Shown here piece after piece: positions 5,390 to 11,772 of a DNA stretch of 12,438 bases. Origin of the DNA: Methanosarcinales archaeon (GTDB lineage Archaea; Halobacteriota; Methanosarcinia; Methanosarcinales; Methanocomedenaceae); contig DAOUWY010000029.1 of the NCBI GenBank assembly GCA_030666885.1, positions 1 through 12,438 on the forward strand, read 5' to 3'. Position 1 is the stretch's first letter; every line of letters starts with the position of its first letter. The notes under the pieces were generated by a model, which saw nothing but the letters and a program-made list of their open reading frames with translations, had not been told where the DNA came from and made no database searches. Both the position numbers and the translations under genes were made by a program.

Positions 5390-6337
5390 ATGACAGACCT
5401 GCTGACACTGGATATTTCAACACAGATAGATTGCCTTTGTGACTTTACATATAATTTTTATTGGCAGCATAAGGGTTCGGAGCTTGACCCTGACAAACCC
5501 GTGGATGGGCAGGCAGGTAGACATTTTACTTACAGGGACCTGGTCGAACATCTGACATCGGGCAAAGATGTCCGGATAAATGGAGATGCCGGCAGCAGGC
5601 TGGGTTCCAGCCTGGGTGTTGACCTGAAATATTTCTGGGGCAGCGGGCGGGCCCTGGACACAGGCAGCATATTTGTGGACGGGGATGCGGGCACCCGTAT
5701 GGGTATCAGCATGGTCTCGGGCAGTATATACGTGTTAGGCAGCGTGGCACAGCCAATGGGAAATGTGGTAGAGGTAGCCTCTGGAAGAAAGGGCTACAGG
5801 TGTTTCAGGTCCATTACAGATATTCTACACAACGGAATGGGGGGCGATGAGTTCAGTGACACCGGAAATTCATTTAGGGAGGGAAATGAGAAGGATGTGC
5901 CGTGCCTTGTGCTGGCCGACGGAGTGGTTAGGGACACGATAGGTGCACGGTGTGAGCGTGATGCAAGGATCATAGTGGAAGGCGACGTGAGCCTGAGCAC
6001 TGGCATACTGATGCAAAAGGGCACTATTATTATAGAAGGAGATGCGGGTATGAACACCGGCACACTGCTATCGGGTGGCACTGTGGTTGTGCAGGGTAGT
6101 GCAGGCGAGTTTGCTGCTGCTGATATGCGCTCTGGCACCCTCATCATAACAGGGAAGAGTTCTGGGTACATGTGCGCCAACATGCGAGGCGGAGCCGTGT
6201 TCGTTAAACAGGATGTAAAGGTGATACCTCCTGCAAAGAAGTGTCCGCCTTTGGATGGTGATCTGAAGCTGCTGGTGGATGTGCTGGATACCAACCGGAT
6301 GGATGCAATGAGCTACAGGAAATATTCGATATGCTGA
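5390..6337 (+). CDS. Stand-alone GXGXG (FwdC/GltB C-terminal-like) beta-helix protein
   Basis: The 315-residue product is built from repeated beta-helix turns with a GXGXG-type glycine rhythm: VRINGDAGSRLG (61-72), SIFVDGDAGTRMG (93-105), SIYVLGSVAQPMG (112-124), ARIIVEGDVSLSTG (192-205), TIIIEGDAGMNTG (212-224) and TVVVQGSAGEF (231-241). This fold occurs in subunit C of formylmethanofuran dehydrogenase and in the C-terminal domain of glutamate synthase large subunit. Here it is not fused to, or next to, any fwd or glt catalytic gene. Similar free-standing methanogen proteins have been labelled tributyrin esterase in older annotation. No Ser-His-Asp esterase motif is visible here, so that name should not be carried over. 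The role is unknown. A middle insertion (about 132-190) separates two sets of turns. There is no signal peptide. Confidence 0.85.
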   Translation: MTDLLTLDISTQIDCLCDFTYNFYWQHKGSELDPDKPVDGQAGRHFTYRDLVEHLTSGKDVRINGDAGSRLGSSLGVDLKYFWGSGRALDTGSIFVDGDAGTRMGISMVSGSIYVLGSVAQPMGNVVEVASGRKGYRCFRSITDILHNGMGGDEFSDTGNSFREGNEKDVPCLVLADGVVRDTIGARCERDARIIVEGDVSLSTGILMQKGTIIIEGDAGMNTGTLLSGGTVVVQGSAGEFAAADMRSGTLIITGKSSGYMCANMRGGAVFVKQDVKVIPPAKKCPPLDGDLKLLVDVLDTNRMDAMSYRKYSIC

Positions 6338-6577
6338 TCAATAAGTATGATCCTTAATTTAATTATGATCTGGATTTCTCTTGATATTGATGTGGGTTTG
6401 CAGGTTCAAATGTTGATCGATGAAAGGTATAGATCGTGAATGTTAAAAAGGGCATCAATGTATTAGCGGGTCAATAGACAAATTTAAAAAGCTGGTCTTT
6501 AAAAAAGAAAATTGGGGAAGCAGAAATATCAAACCAATCTTGAATTAGTAAGATAAATCTTGCTTCGTCAGGTAATG
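6338..6577. other. Non-coding space between convergent genes
   Basis: This 240-bp AT-rich region has no gene. On the minus strand a T-rich stretch (ttttcttttttaaa, about 6497-6510) may end transcription of the secreted-protein gene. Confidence 0.35.
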
Positions 6578-7054
6578 CTAAGCAATTGTATATGTGAAGT
6601 ACATTGCCCAGTTCCTGTCCTCGGCGAACTCGGTGCCGTTGCCCCATGCGGATTCATATGTGGTTGGTCCGTCTACTGCTGCATGAGCAGCAATAATTAC
6701 CACATCACCTGTTGTATAGTCATTTAGTATAGTATATTCCACTTGTGTCACACATGGATCGTGAATGTTGGAATTATCAAATTTGCCTACTTTTGGATTT
6801 CCCTTCTTTGTCTGGGGAATATCAGCTATTTCTTCTGCGACTTGCAGATGCGTTTCATTCAACAACCAGCCATCGATAGTCGTATATGTAACATAGATAT
6901 TCGTTGTGTCATTAGTGACAGTAACATTACCAATGACTTGATTACCACCAGCGATCAAATCGACGGTTTCTTCAGCCGATACAGTTCCAAAGGTACCGAT
7001 AATTGCTATCATAAGCGCTGATAGCAGTACCAATTTATTCATATTTTTACTCAT
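6578..7054 (-). CDS. Small secreted protein of unknown function
   Basis: The 158-residue product starts with a clear Sec signal peptide: Lys residues at 3 and 7, a hydrophobic core LVLLSALMIAIIGTFGTV, and a probable cleavage after TVSA (residue 27). The mature part is about 130 residues, rich in Thr, Asn and Asp, and likely all-beta. It includes NVTVTNDTTNIYVTYTT, QVEYTILNDY, VVIIAAHAAVDG and ESAWGNGTEF...RNWAMYFTYTIA. The AHA...AWG...FxRNWAMYF pattern resembles an extracellular domain seen in secreted proteins of archaea and bacteria, but no function is known to me. There is one Cys and no anchor segment, so the protein should be released or loosely surface-bound. A strong Shine-Dalgarno motif (aaggaga) precedes the ATG at 7052-7054. 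A box A (gtttaaatttt, minus) lies near 7096. Confidence 0.85.
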   Translation of the reverse strand: MSKNMNKLVLLSALMIAIIGTFGTVSAEETVDLIAGGNQVIGNVTVTNDTTNIYVTYTTIDGWLLNETHLQVAEEIADIPQTKKGNPKVGKFDNSNIHDPCVTQVEYTILNDYTTGDVVIIAAHAAVDGPTTYESAWGNGTEFAEDRNWAMYFTYTIA

Positions 7055-7090
7055 TTTATATTCTCCTTTTCTTTTTTTAGACTGATGGGG

Positions 7091-7101
7091 AAAATTTAAA
7101 C
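7091..7101 (-). promoter_or_regulatory. Box A of the secreted-protein gene
   Basis: On the minus strand this reads gtttaaatttt. It lies about 42 nt before the ATG and predicts a short leader that contains the aaggaga Shine-Dalgarno motif. Confidence 0.45.
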
Positions 7102-7110
7102 TGCAACTTA

Positions 7111-7136
7111 TGTAGGAAGCAATAATCGTTCCTACA
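7111..7136. promoter_or_regulatory. 8-bp dyad (tgtaggaa ... ttcctaca), possible operator
   Basis: The perfect arms tgtaggaa (7111-7118) and ttcctaca (7129-7136) are separated by 10 bp, about 18 bp centre to centre, or nearly two helical turns. This suits a dimeric regulator binding one face. It lies directly upstream of the box A of the secreted-protein gene. Confidence 0.5.
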
Positions 7137-7183
7137 CGATTTTTCCCTGTTACCTTAACATTAGTTTAATAGTATTTAAATGT

Positions 7184-7203
7184 ATCATTATTATCATAAT
7201 GAT
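7184..7203. repeat. 8-bp AT-rich dyad (atcattat-tatc-ataatgat)
   Basis: The inverted repeat is perfect with a 4-bp spacer, midway between the secreted-protein gene and tbp. It could be a regulator site, but AT-rich DNA produces such palindromes by chance. Confidence 0.35.
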
Positions 7204-7390
7204 GATGACTTTATATTTATTATTATAAATTATTCGATCACGCAGGATGGATTGATAAAACCAGAATAACATCAATTGAAGGAAAGTAGCTAAAGTAACA
7301 TCTCACTCAAAGGGTTTGGAGCAATCGAATATTATTGTAACAACCCCTGCCCCCCATTATAGAAAAGTCAAACCACATGCAGTTTTACTT

Positions 7391-7401
7391 AAACTATATA
7401 A
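7391..7401 (+). promoter_or_regulatory. Box A promoter of tbp
   Basis: The motif aaactatataaa is a good archaeal TATA element. Its centre is about 40 nt before the ATG at 7436, which predicts a leader of about 14 nt. A partial Shine-Dalgarno gtgat (7427-7431) lies close to the ATG. Confidence 0.6.
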
Positions 7402-7435
7402 AGGTTTGAATACCCTTAACACTGTAGTGATAATA

Positions 7436-8002
7436 ATGGCCGAAATTTATGATCCTAAAAAAACTATTAAAATAGAGAATGTTGTTGCTTCGACCGCTAT
7501 CGGTACAACTCTCGACCTTCCAAAGATCACACTGCAACTGGATGGTGCGGATTACAATAAAGAACGTTTTCCGGGTGTAGTTTACAGAACAAAAGAACCA
7601 AAAACAGCAGCCCTGATATTCGGAAGTGGCAAAATCGTATGTACTGGTGCCAAAAGTATAGATGACGTGCACAACGGCCTGAAAAAGGTTTTTTCCGAAC
7701 TGAAGAGTATGGGTGTAGAGGTCATTGACAATCCTGAGATCATAGTCCAGAATATTGTGGCATCGGCAGACCTGGGTGCTGTGCTGAACCTGAATGCCAT
7801 AGCCATCGGGTTAGGACTTGAGAATATAGAATATGAACCCGAACAGTTCCCCGGACTGGTCTACAGGATCGCAAAACCAAAAGTGGTAATGCTGCTGTTC
7901 GGTTCTGGCAAGCTTGTGGTCACAGGCGGTAAAAAACCAGTCGATGCAGATGCGGCAGTTGATAAAATAGTTGAAGAACTGGACGGCCTGGGACTGCTTT
8001 GA
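7436..8002 (+). CDS. tbp: TATA-box-binding protein (TBP)
   Basis: The 188-residue protein consists of the two direct repeats that form the TBP saddle. Repeat 1 covers about residues 11-95 (IKIENVVAST, ERFPGVVYR, LIFGSGKIVCTGAK). Repeat 2 covers about 101-184 (IIVQNIVASADLG, EQFPGLVYR, LLFGSGKLVVTGGK). The DNA-kinking phenylalanines are visible as Phe45 and Phe62 in repeat 1 and Phe138 and Phe155 in repeat 2. TBP binds box A and recruits TFB and RNA polymerase. The ATG at 7436 is chosen because it gives normal family length and follows the box A; an open upstream extension would cross the promoter. The protein ends at DGLGLL without the acidic tail of some archaeal TBPs. Its stop codon overlaps the next gene, so the two are probably co-transcribed. 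Confidence 0.97.
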   Translation: MAEIYDPKKTIKIENVVASTAIGTTLDLPKITLQLDGADYNKERFPGVVYRTKEPKTAALIFGSGKIVCTGAKSIDDVHNGLKKVFSELKSMGVEVIDNPEIIVQNIVASADLGAVLNLNAIAIGLGLENIEYEPEQFPGLVYRIAKPKVVMLLFGSGKLVVTGGKKPVDADAAVDKIVEELDGLGLL

Positions 8003-8856
8003 ATACTGAAACGTTATTTCCCATTACTGATCACCATATGCACCTTGACCACAGGTGTCTGGGTGTAAAAGCCGCTAAAGCGTTCCAGCGTGCTGGTGGC
8101 TCACATATTTTTTTAGTTTCAAAACCTTCCTGGACCATAGGTGTGACAGTACAACATCCTGACGATTACCACAAAGTGTTCGATGAGACCGTACACATGG
8201 CAGGAGAAGTGAAAAAGGTTGGTGTAACTGCCTTTCCCGTACTGGGGGTACATCCTGCCGCTATTACAAAGATGTATGGCAGGGTGGGACTTGACAGGAC
8301 TGTCGAACTTATGAAATCCGGCCTGGAACTGGCGGCAAGGTATGTGGAAGAGGGACAGGCAGTGGGTATGAAATCCGGGCGTCCCCACTATGAAGTGGAA
8401 CCGGCATTGTGGGAAGCTTCGAATGAAATACTTATGTATGCCATGGAACTGGCCAGGGATGCGGGCTGTCCACTGCAGTTGCATACTGAAAGTGCAACAC
8501 TGGAAAATATCAGGGAGATCGCTGATATGGCAAGCAAATCCGGGCTTACTCCAGGGAAGGTAATCAAGCACTTTTCACCCCCTATGGTGGACGAATTTGC
8601 CAGGTGCGGCTTATGGCCGGGGGTGCTTGCTGGTAAGGGCATGATCAAGGAATCACTTTTACAGGGGGACAGGTTCATGATGGAAACCGACTATATTGAT
8701 GACCCCGAGCGTCCGGGTGCGGTCCTTGGACCGAAGACAATTCCCCGCAAGACCCTTGCGTTAGCTGGTGAATGGGGAGATGATGTATTCTGGAAGATAC
8801 ACAAGGATAACCCTGAACAGATATATAGTGTGGAGATAGAACGTACCACAATCTAG
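7999..8856 (+). CDS. TatD-like metal-dependent hydrolase (COG1831 type)
   Basis: The 285-residue protein is of the amidohydrolase/TatD superfamily. The candidate metal ligands appear in order: DHHMH (His13, His15), GVHPAA (His85), LQLHTES (His162), IKHFS (His191) and METDY (Asp231). The start of the domain (TDHHMHLD) lies too near the N-terminus for the first in-frame ATG, which codes for Met14 inside the metal motif. The TTG at 7999-8001 is therefore the best start. It overlaps the tbp stop by 4 bp (TTGA), which points to translational coupling with tbp. Archaeal members of this group are predicted hydrolases of unknown substrate; TatD relatives are DNases. No signal peptide or membrane segment is present. 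The gene looks full-length. Confidence 0.85.
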   Translation: MNTETLFPITDHHMHLDHRCLGVKAAKAFQRAGGSHIFLVSKPSWTIGVTVQHPDDYHKVFDETVHMAGEVKKVGVTAFPVLGVHPAAITKMYGRVGLDRTVELMKSGLELAARYVEEGQAVGMKSGRPHYEVEPALWEASNEILMYAMELARDAGCPLQLHTESATLENIREIADMASKSGLTPGKVIKHFSPPMVDEFARCGLWPGVLAGKGMIKESLLQGDRFMMETDYIDDPERPGAVLGPKTIPRKTLALAGEWGDDVFWKIHKDNPEQIYSVEIERTTI

Positions 8857-8898
8857 ATATAGAAGTTCAAACATACAAAAATCGAATTTCGATACTTG

Positions 8899-8943
8899 GT
8901 TTATAATTATAAGTAGAATATTTCAATAAAATATTTAAGGAGA
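8899..8943 (+). promoter_or_regulatory. Promoter and ribosome binding site of the thermosome gene
   Basis: A box A candidate (tttataattataag, about 8900-8912) lies about 45 nt before the ATG at 8950. A strong Shine-Dalgarno motif aaggaga (8937-8943) follows at 6-nt spacing. The chaperonin can therefore be transcribed apart from tbp and the hydrolase. No clear heat-shock regulator site was recognised. Confidence 0.55.
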
Positions 8944-8949
8944 ATATCA

Positions 8950-10584
8950 ATGGCAGCACAGTTAGGCGGTCAGCCAACTACGATACTTAGACAGGGAACA
9001 CAGAGGACTACGGGCAGCGAAGCACAAAAGGGCAATATCATGGCTGCCAAGGTGGTCGCATCAGCTGTACGGACAACTTTGGGACCTAAAGGCATGGACA
9101 AGATGCTGGTTAACTCGGCAGGTCAGGTAACCATCACCAATGACGGAGCTACCATCCTGGATGAGATGGACATTAAACACCCGGCGGCCAAGATGGTGGT
9201 GGAAGTGGCCAGGACACAGGACGACGAAGTGGGTGATGGTACTACATCAGCCGCCATATTGACAGGGGAACTGCTGTCAAAAGCGGAAGAACTGCTTGAT
9301 ATGAATGTGCACAGCACCACCATTACTGCGGGATATACTTTGGCTGCAATTAAATCACATGAGATACTTGAAGGACTTGCATCTGATATCTCAGGGGATG
9401 ATGAAGATACCCTGATCAATATCGCTGGCACTGCCCTTACAGGTAAAGGTGCTGAATCTTCCAAAGGTGTACTGGCACCACTGGTTGTCAGGGCAGTCAA
9501 ATCCATTATTAAGACAGGAGTGGATGGTAAGGATACCGCGAACATTAAGGATATCCAGATAGAGCGCAGGGTAGAGGGTGAAATGGATGACACCGAGCTG
9601 GTGGAGGGCATGATCATCGACAGGACAAGAACTCACCAGAGCATGCCCAAACGAGTTGTTGATGCCAGGATTGCCATCCTTGCAACACCAATTGAGGTAA
9701 GGTCGATTGAATTCAAGAGTGAAATAACCCTTAGTGGTGTGACCGAGCGGCGGGCTTTTATTGATCGTGAAGAACAAATGATCAAGGAAGTTGTGGATAA
9801 AGTGATAAACAGCGGTGCGAACGCTGTGTTTTGCAAGAAAGGTGTGGATGAACTTGCACGCCATTATCTTGCCAAGGCTGGTATTTTTGTGATCCACAGG
9901 GTGAATTTCAAGGAACTGAAAAAACTGGCTGAGTGTACCAACGGTCGTGTAATTACTAATCTTGATGAACTGACCCTTGACCACCTGGGCACTGCCGGTG
10001 TTGTGGAAGAGGTAATGGTAGGCAATGGCGAGATGATCTTTATCCGTGACTGCCCTGACAAGAAGATCATATCCATAATCCTGAGAGGCGGTACTGAGCA
10101 GGTGGTAGACAACCTTGCCAGGGCCATGCACGATGCCCTCATGGTAGTGCGTGTTGTACTTGAGGACGGGCGTGTAGTTGCAGGCGGCGGTTCGCCTGAG
10201 ATCGAACTGGCACTGCGCCTGAGGGAATATGCTGCTTCACTGAAGGGCAGGGAACAGCTGGCTGTGAATAAGTTTGCTGAGGCTATTGAGGTGATACCCA
10301 CAACCTTAGCAGAGACCAGCGGCCTTGATCATATCGACAAACTTGTGGAACTTAAGAGCAGGCACGAGGCAGGCGATAAGTATGCAGGACTTAATGTGTT
10401 TGCTAATGAAATAGAGGATATGAAAGCTGCAGGTGTTGTTGAGCCCCTGAAGGTTAAATTGCAGGCAATTGATTCGGCATCAGAGGCTGCCAGCATGATA
10501 CTGCGCATCGATGATATAATTGCAGCCACCAAGGAACAAAAAGGACCGAAACAGGCACCAGGTCTTAAGGATTACGAATTCTAA
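8950..10584 (+). CDS. thsA: Thermosome subunit (group II chaperonin)
   Basis: The 544-residue protein is a complete group II chaperonin subunit. It assembles into a double ring with a built-in lid and folds cytosolic proteins using ATP. Family motifs in order are TTLGPKGMDKML (42-53), TNDGATIL (63-70), the nucleotide-binding GDGTTS (95-100), ILRGGTEQ near 377-384, and HDAL with Asp395 at the position of the residue that activates water for ATP hydrolysis. VVAGGGSPEIELALR and PTTLAETSGLD follow. The C-terminus ends KQAPGLKDYEF instead of the Gly-Gly-Met repeats of many relatives. Archaea often carry two or three paralogues; which subunit class this is cannot be decided here. The gene stands alone under its own promoter. 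A T-tract at 10625-10633 probably ends the transcript. Confidence 0.96.
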   Translation: MAAQLGGQPTTILRQGTQRTTGSEAQKGNIMAAKVVASAVRTTLGPKGMDKMLVNSAGQVTITNDGATILDEMDIKHPAAKMVVEVARTQDDEVGDGTTSAAILTGELLSKAEELLDMNVHSTTITAGYTLAAIKSHEILEGLASDISGDDEDTLINIAGTALTGKGAESSKGVLAPLVVRAVKSIIKTGVDGKDTANIKDIQIERRVEGEMDDTELVEGMIIDRTRTHQSMPKRVVDARIAILATPIEVRSIEFKSEITLSGVTERRAFIDREEQMIKEVVDKVINSGANAVFCKKGVDELARHYLAKAGIFVIHRVNFKELKKLAECTNGRVITNLDELTLDHLGTAGVVEEVMVGNGEMIFIRDCPDKKIISIILRGGTEQVVDNLARAMHDALMVVRVVLEDGRVVAGGGSPEIELALRLREYAASLKGREQLAVNKFAEAIEVIPTTLAETSGLDHIDKLVELKSRHEAGDKYAGLNVFANEIEDMKAAGVVEPLKVKLQAIDSASEAASMILRIDDIIAATKEQKGPKQAPGLKDYEF

Positions 10585-10624
10585 GGCTGTATGGATGGGG
10601 GAGTTGTGAAAGGCTTCCCATATA

Positions 10625-10633
10625 CTTTTTTTT
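10625..10633 (+). terminator. T-tract terminator after the thermosome gene
   Basis: A run of eight or nine T follows 40 nt after the stop codon. Archaeal RNA polymerase terminates at such tracts without needing a hairpin. Confidence 0.5.
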
Positions 10634-10843
10634 GTAACTATCCGGTACCCCTGAATGTGTGGGGACGATAACGAAAAGCCGTTTATTTTACTAAACTCCC
10701 AAATGACCGATAGGTTCCTCCTCTTGCCGTAATTTGCTTCAATCATTAATCTGCCTCACCAGTTCAAACTCAGACATGCTCATGCGCCGGGAAAAGATAG
10801 TATAGAAGATATAGCGCAAATCATATATATTAGTAACACGAAT

Positions 10844-10853
10844 AGATATAATT
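10844..10853 (+). promoter_or_regulatory. Candidate box A next to the gtaatac dyad
   Basis: The motif agatataatt abuts the dyad at 10854-10870. A start of transcription near 10874 would give a leader of about 37 nt. Another candidate (catatatatt) lies at 10822-10831. Confidence 0.35.
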
Positions 10854-10870
10854 GTAATACTAGGTATTAC
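10854..10870. promoter_or_regulatory. Perfect dyad gtaatac-tag-gtattac, probable operator
   Basis: This 17-bp inverted repeat with 7-bp perfect arms lies between the likely box A and the transcript start of the downstream gene. That is where a repressor would block archaeal RNA polymerase. The binding protein is unknown. Confidence 0.5.
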
Positions 10871-10910
10871 AAAAAAATAGATTATTAATAAATATGGAGA
10901 GTGATTAAGT

Positions 10911-11234
10911 ATGCCAGCAGAAAATGAATTGCCAACTCATGTAAGAACATGGGAACAGACAAACCATAAAGCGTTTGAACTATACAAGGAAGCATTCGAT
11001 GAGAACCTGGAGGCCAACATACCAGTAATCCAGGAGAATATAGAACCAATAGCACAAAAAACCGTTGAGAATATAAATTCCCACCCTGAAGATCTATGGA
11101 AGATATTCAAACAAGCGGCCCATGAGCTTAATGACCCCACCGATACGAACCAGATCATGGCATTGTATGATGCCGTATATAAAAAAATGGACCTGATGCA
11201 AAAGCAAAAACTGGCATATCATATGGCATATTAA
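10911..11234 (+). CDS. Small helical protein of unknown function
   Basis: The 107-residue soluble protein is predicted to be almost all alpha-helical, with no Cys, no signal peptide and no membrane segment. Recognisable stretches are THVRTWEQTNHKAFELYKEA (9-28), IQENIEPIAQKTVENINSHP and MALYDAVYKKMDLMQKQKLA. The middle part (VIQENIEPIAQKTVENI) has heptad-like spacing that could form a coiled coil. The first half vaguely recalls phasin-type helical proteins, but this is not strong enough to name it. Shine-Dalgarno-like ggaga (10896-10900) and gtgat (10901-10905) precede the ATG. The gene is a single-gene unit with a dyad in its promoter and a strong terminator behind it, which suggests a separately controlled, well-expressed product. 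Confidence 0.8.
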   Translation: MPAENELPTHVRTWEQTNHKAFELYKEAFDENLEANIPVIQENIEPIAQKTVENINSHPEDLWKIFKQAAHELNDPTDTNQIMALYDAVYKKMDLMQKQKLAYHMAY

Positions 11235-11263
11235 GGTTCATAAAATCGACTGATAGTTAAATT

Positions 11264-11279
11264 ACCTGGTATTTCAGGT
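11264..11279. repeat. Small hairpin (acctg-gtattt-caggt) after the helical-protein gene
   Basis: This 5-bp stem lies 30 nt after the stop codon. It may stabilise the 3' end of the transcript. It lacks a T-tract of its own; the stronger terminator follows. Confidence 0.3.
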
Positions 11280-11305
11280 CTATCATTCTATTTTAAATAA
11301 AAATT

Positions 11306-11336
11306 GAGGCCCCTTGGGGAGTCGGGGTCTTTTTTT
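11306..11336 (+). terminator. Hairpin plus T-tract terminator
   Basis: The stem aggcccc (11307-11313) pairs with ggggtct (11324-11330), with one G-U pair and a 10-nt loop. It runs straight into a T-tract ending at 11337. It resembles a bacterial intrinsic terminator, which is uncommon but not unknown in archaea. Confidence 0.75.
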
Positions 11337-11464
11337 ATTCCAAACCGGAGTAAATTCTTTTTTTTTGTTGTACTGAAAAAAAGGGCAACTTAATTGTCTA
11401 TTCTATTCATTCTTTTTTCTTTATCCAGTATATTCATCATTGGGATAGATCAATCTTATCGAAT

Positions 11465-11509
11465 ATTATTTATATTTTCCAAACACTGACACATTGTTTA
11501 AATTCATAT
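11465..11509 (+). promoter_or_regulatory. AT-rich promoter region of the kor operon
   Basis: Two box A candidates are seen: attatttatatttt (about 11465-11478) and gtttaaattc (about 11497-11506). The second would give a leader of about 10 nt. A ggaag motif (11522-11526) may serve as the ribosome binding site. A 10-codon frame starting at 11520 overlaps the korD start and is probably accidental. Confidence 0.35.
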
Positions 11510-11535
11510 CCGAATAAAGATGGAAGTTTATCAGG

Positions 11536-11772
11536 ATGAAACAGAAAAATGACGACCCCATACATATCTTTTCAAGATGGTGCAAAAAATGTGGTATCTG
11601 CATTGCCATCTGTCCTAAAAATGTACTGGAAAGTGGCACTAACGGATATCCTTATGCAGCCAGGCCCAAGGACTGTATTATGTGCGGCCTGTGTGATATC
11701 CACTGTCCCGACTATGCAATTACAGTGAAAAAAATTCCCAACGTAAAGGAGGCTGAACATGAAAAAATATAA
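11536..11772 (+). CDS. korD: 2-oxoacid:ferredoxin oxidoreductase, delta (ferredoxin-like) subunit
   Basis: The 78-residue protein holds two [4Fe-4S] cluster motifs. The first is C-x2-C-x2-C-x3-CP (Cys16, 19, 22, 26) and the second is the same (Cys47, 50, 53, 57). It passes electrons from the catalytic subunits to ferredoxin. The size and the position directly before a KorA homologue fit the delta subunit of 2-oxoglutarate:ferredoxin oxidoreductase. This enzyme links 2-oxoglutarate and succinyl-CoA in the incomplete citric acid cycle of methanogens. The gene ends 14 bp inside korA. The 2-oxoglutarate specificity is inferred from gene order and the KorA sequence style; another 2-oxoacid is possible. 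Confidence 0.88.
   Translation: MKQKNDDPIHIFSRWCKKCGICIAICPKNVLESGTNGYPYAARPKDCIMCGLCDIHCPDYAITVKKIPNVKEAEHEKI

Larger units (their letters stand above)
7055..7435. other. 381-bp divergent intergenic region between the secreted-protein gene and tbp
   Basis: The region contains the box A of the secreted-protein gene (7091-7101, minus), two 8-bp dyads (7111-7136 and 7184-7203), a very AT-rich middle (7160-7235) and the tbp box A (7391-7401). An in-frame upstream extension of tbp (from 7316) would run through the box A and is not accepted. No other gene is visible. Confidence 0.6.
10585..10910. other. 326-bp non-coding region between the thermosome and the small helical protein
   Basis: The region contains the T-tract terminator near 10625-10633, a plain stretch with no recognised signal (10640-10815), several AT-rich box A-like words (10822-10853), a 7-bp dyad and a ribosome binding site. 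No gene is visible; a minus-strand frame here overlaps the thermosome and is not supported. Confidence 0.55.

Noticed and set aside
7316..7435. N-terminal extension of TBP from an upstream start
   Set aside because: It would be translated from DNA containing the tbp box A and would make TBP 40 residues longer than the family.
9391..10131. Long minus-strand frame of about 246 codons inside the thermosome gene
   Set aside because: It is a shadow frame opposite a strongly conserved chaperonin gene, with no family resemblance and no ribosome binding site.
10480..10746. 88-codon minus-strand frame overlapping the thermosome 3' end
   Set aside because: It overlaps conserved coding sequence, its start lacks a ribosome binding site, and the protein shows no recognisable domain.
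11520..11552. 10-codon frame (MEVYQDETEK) overlapping the korD start
   Set aside because: It is too short to support as a gene; a regulatory leader peptide is possible but there is no pattern (such as repeated codons) to suggest it.
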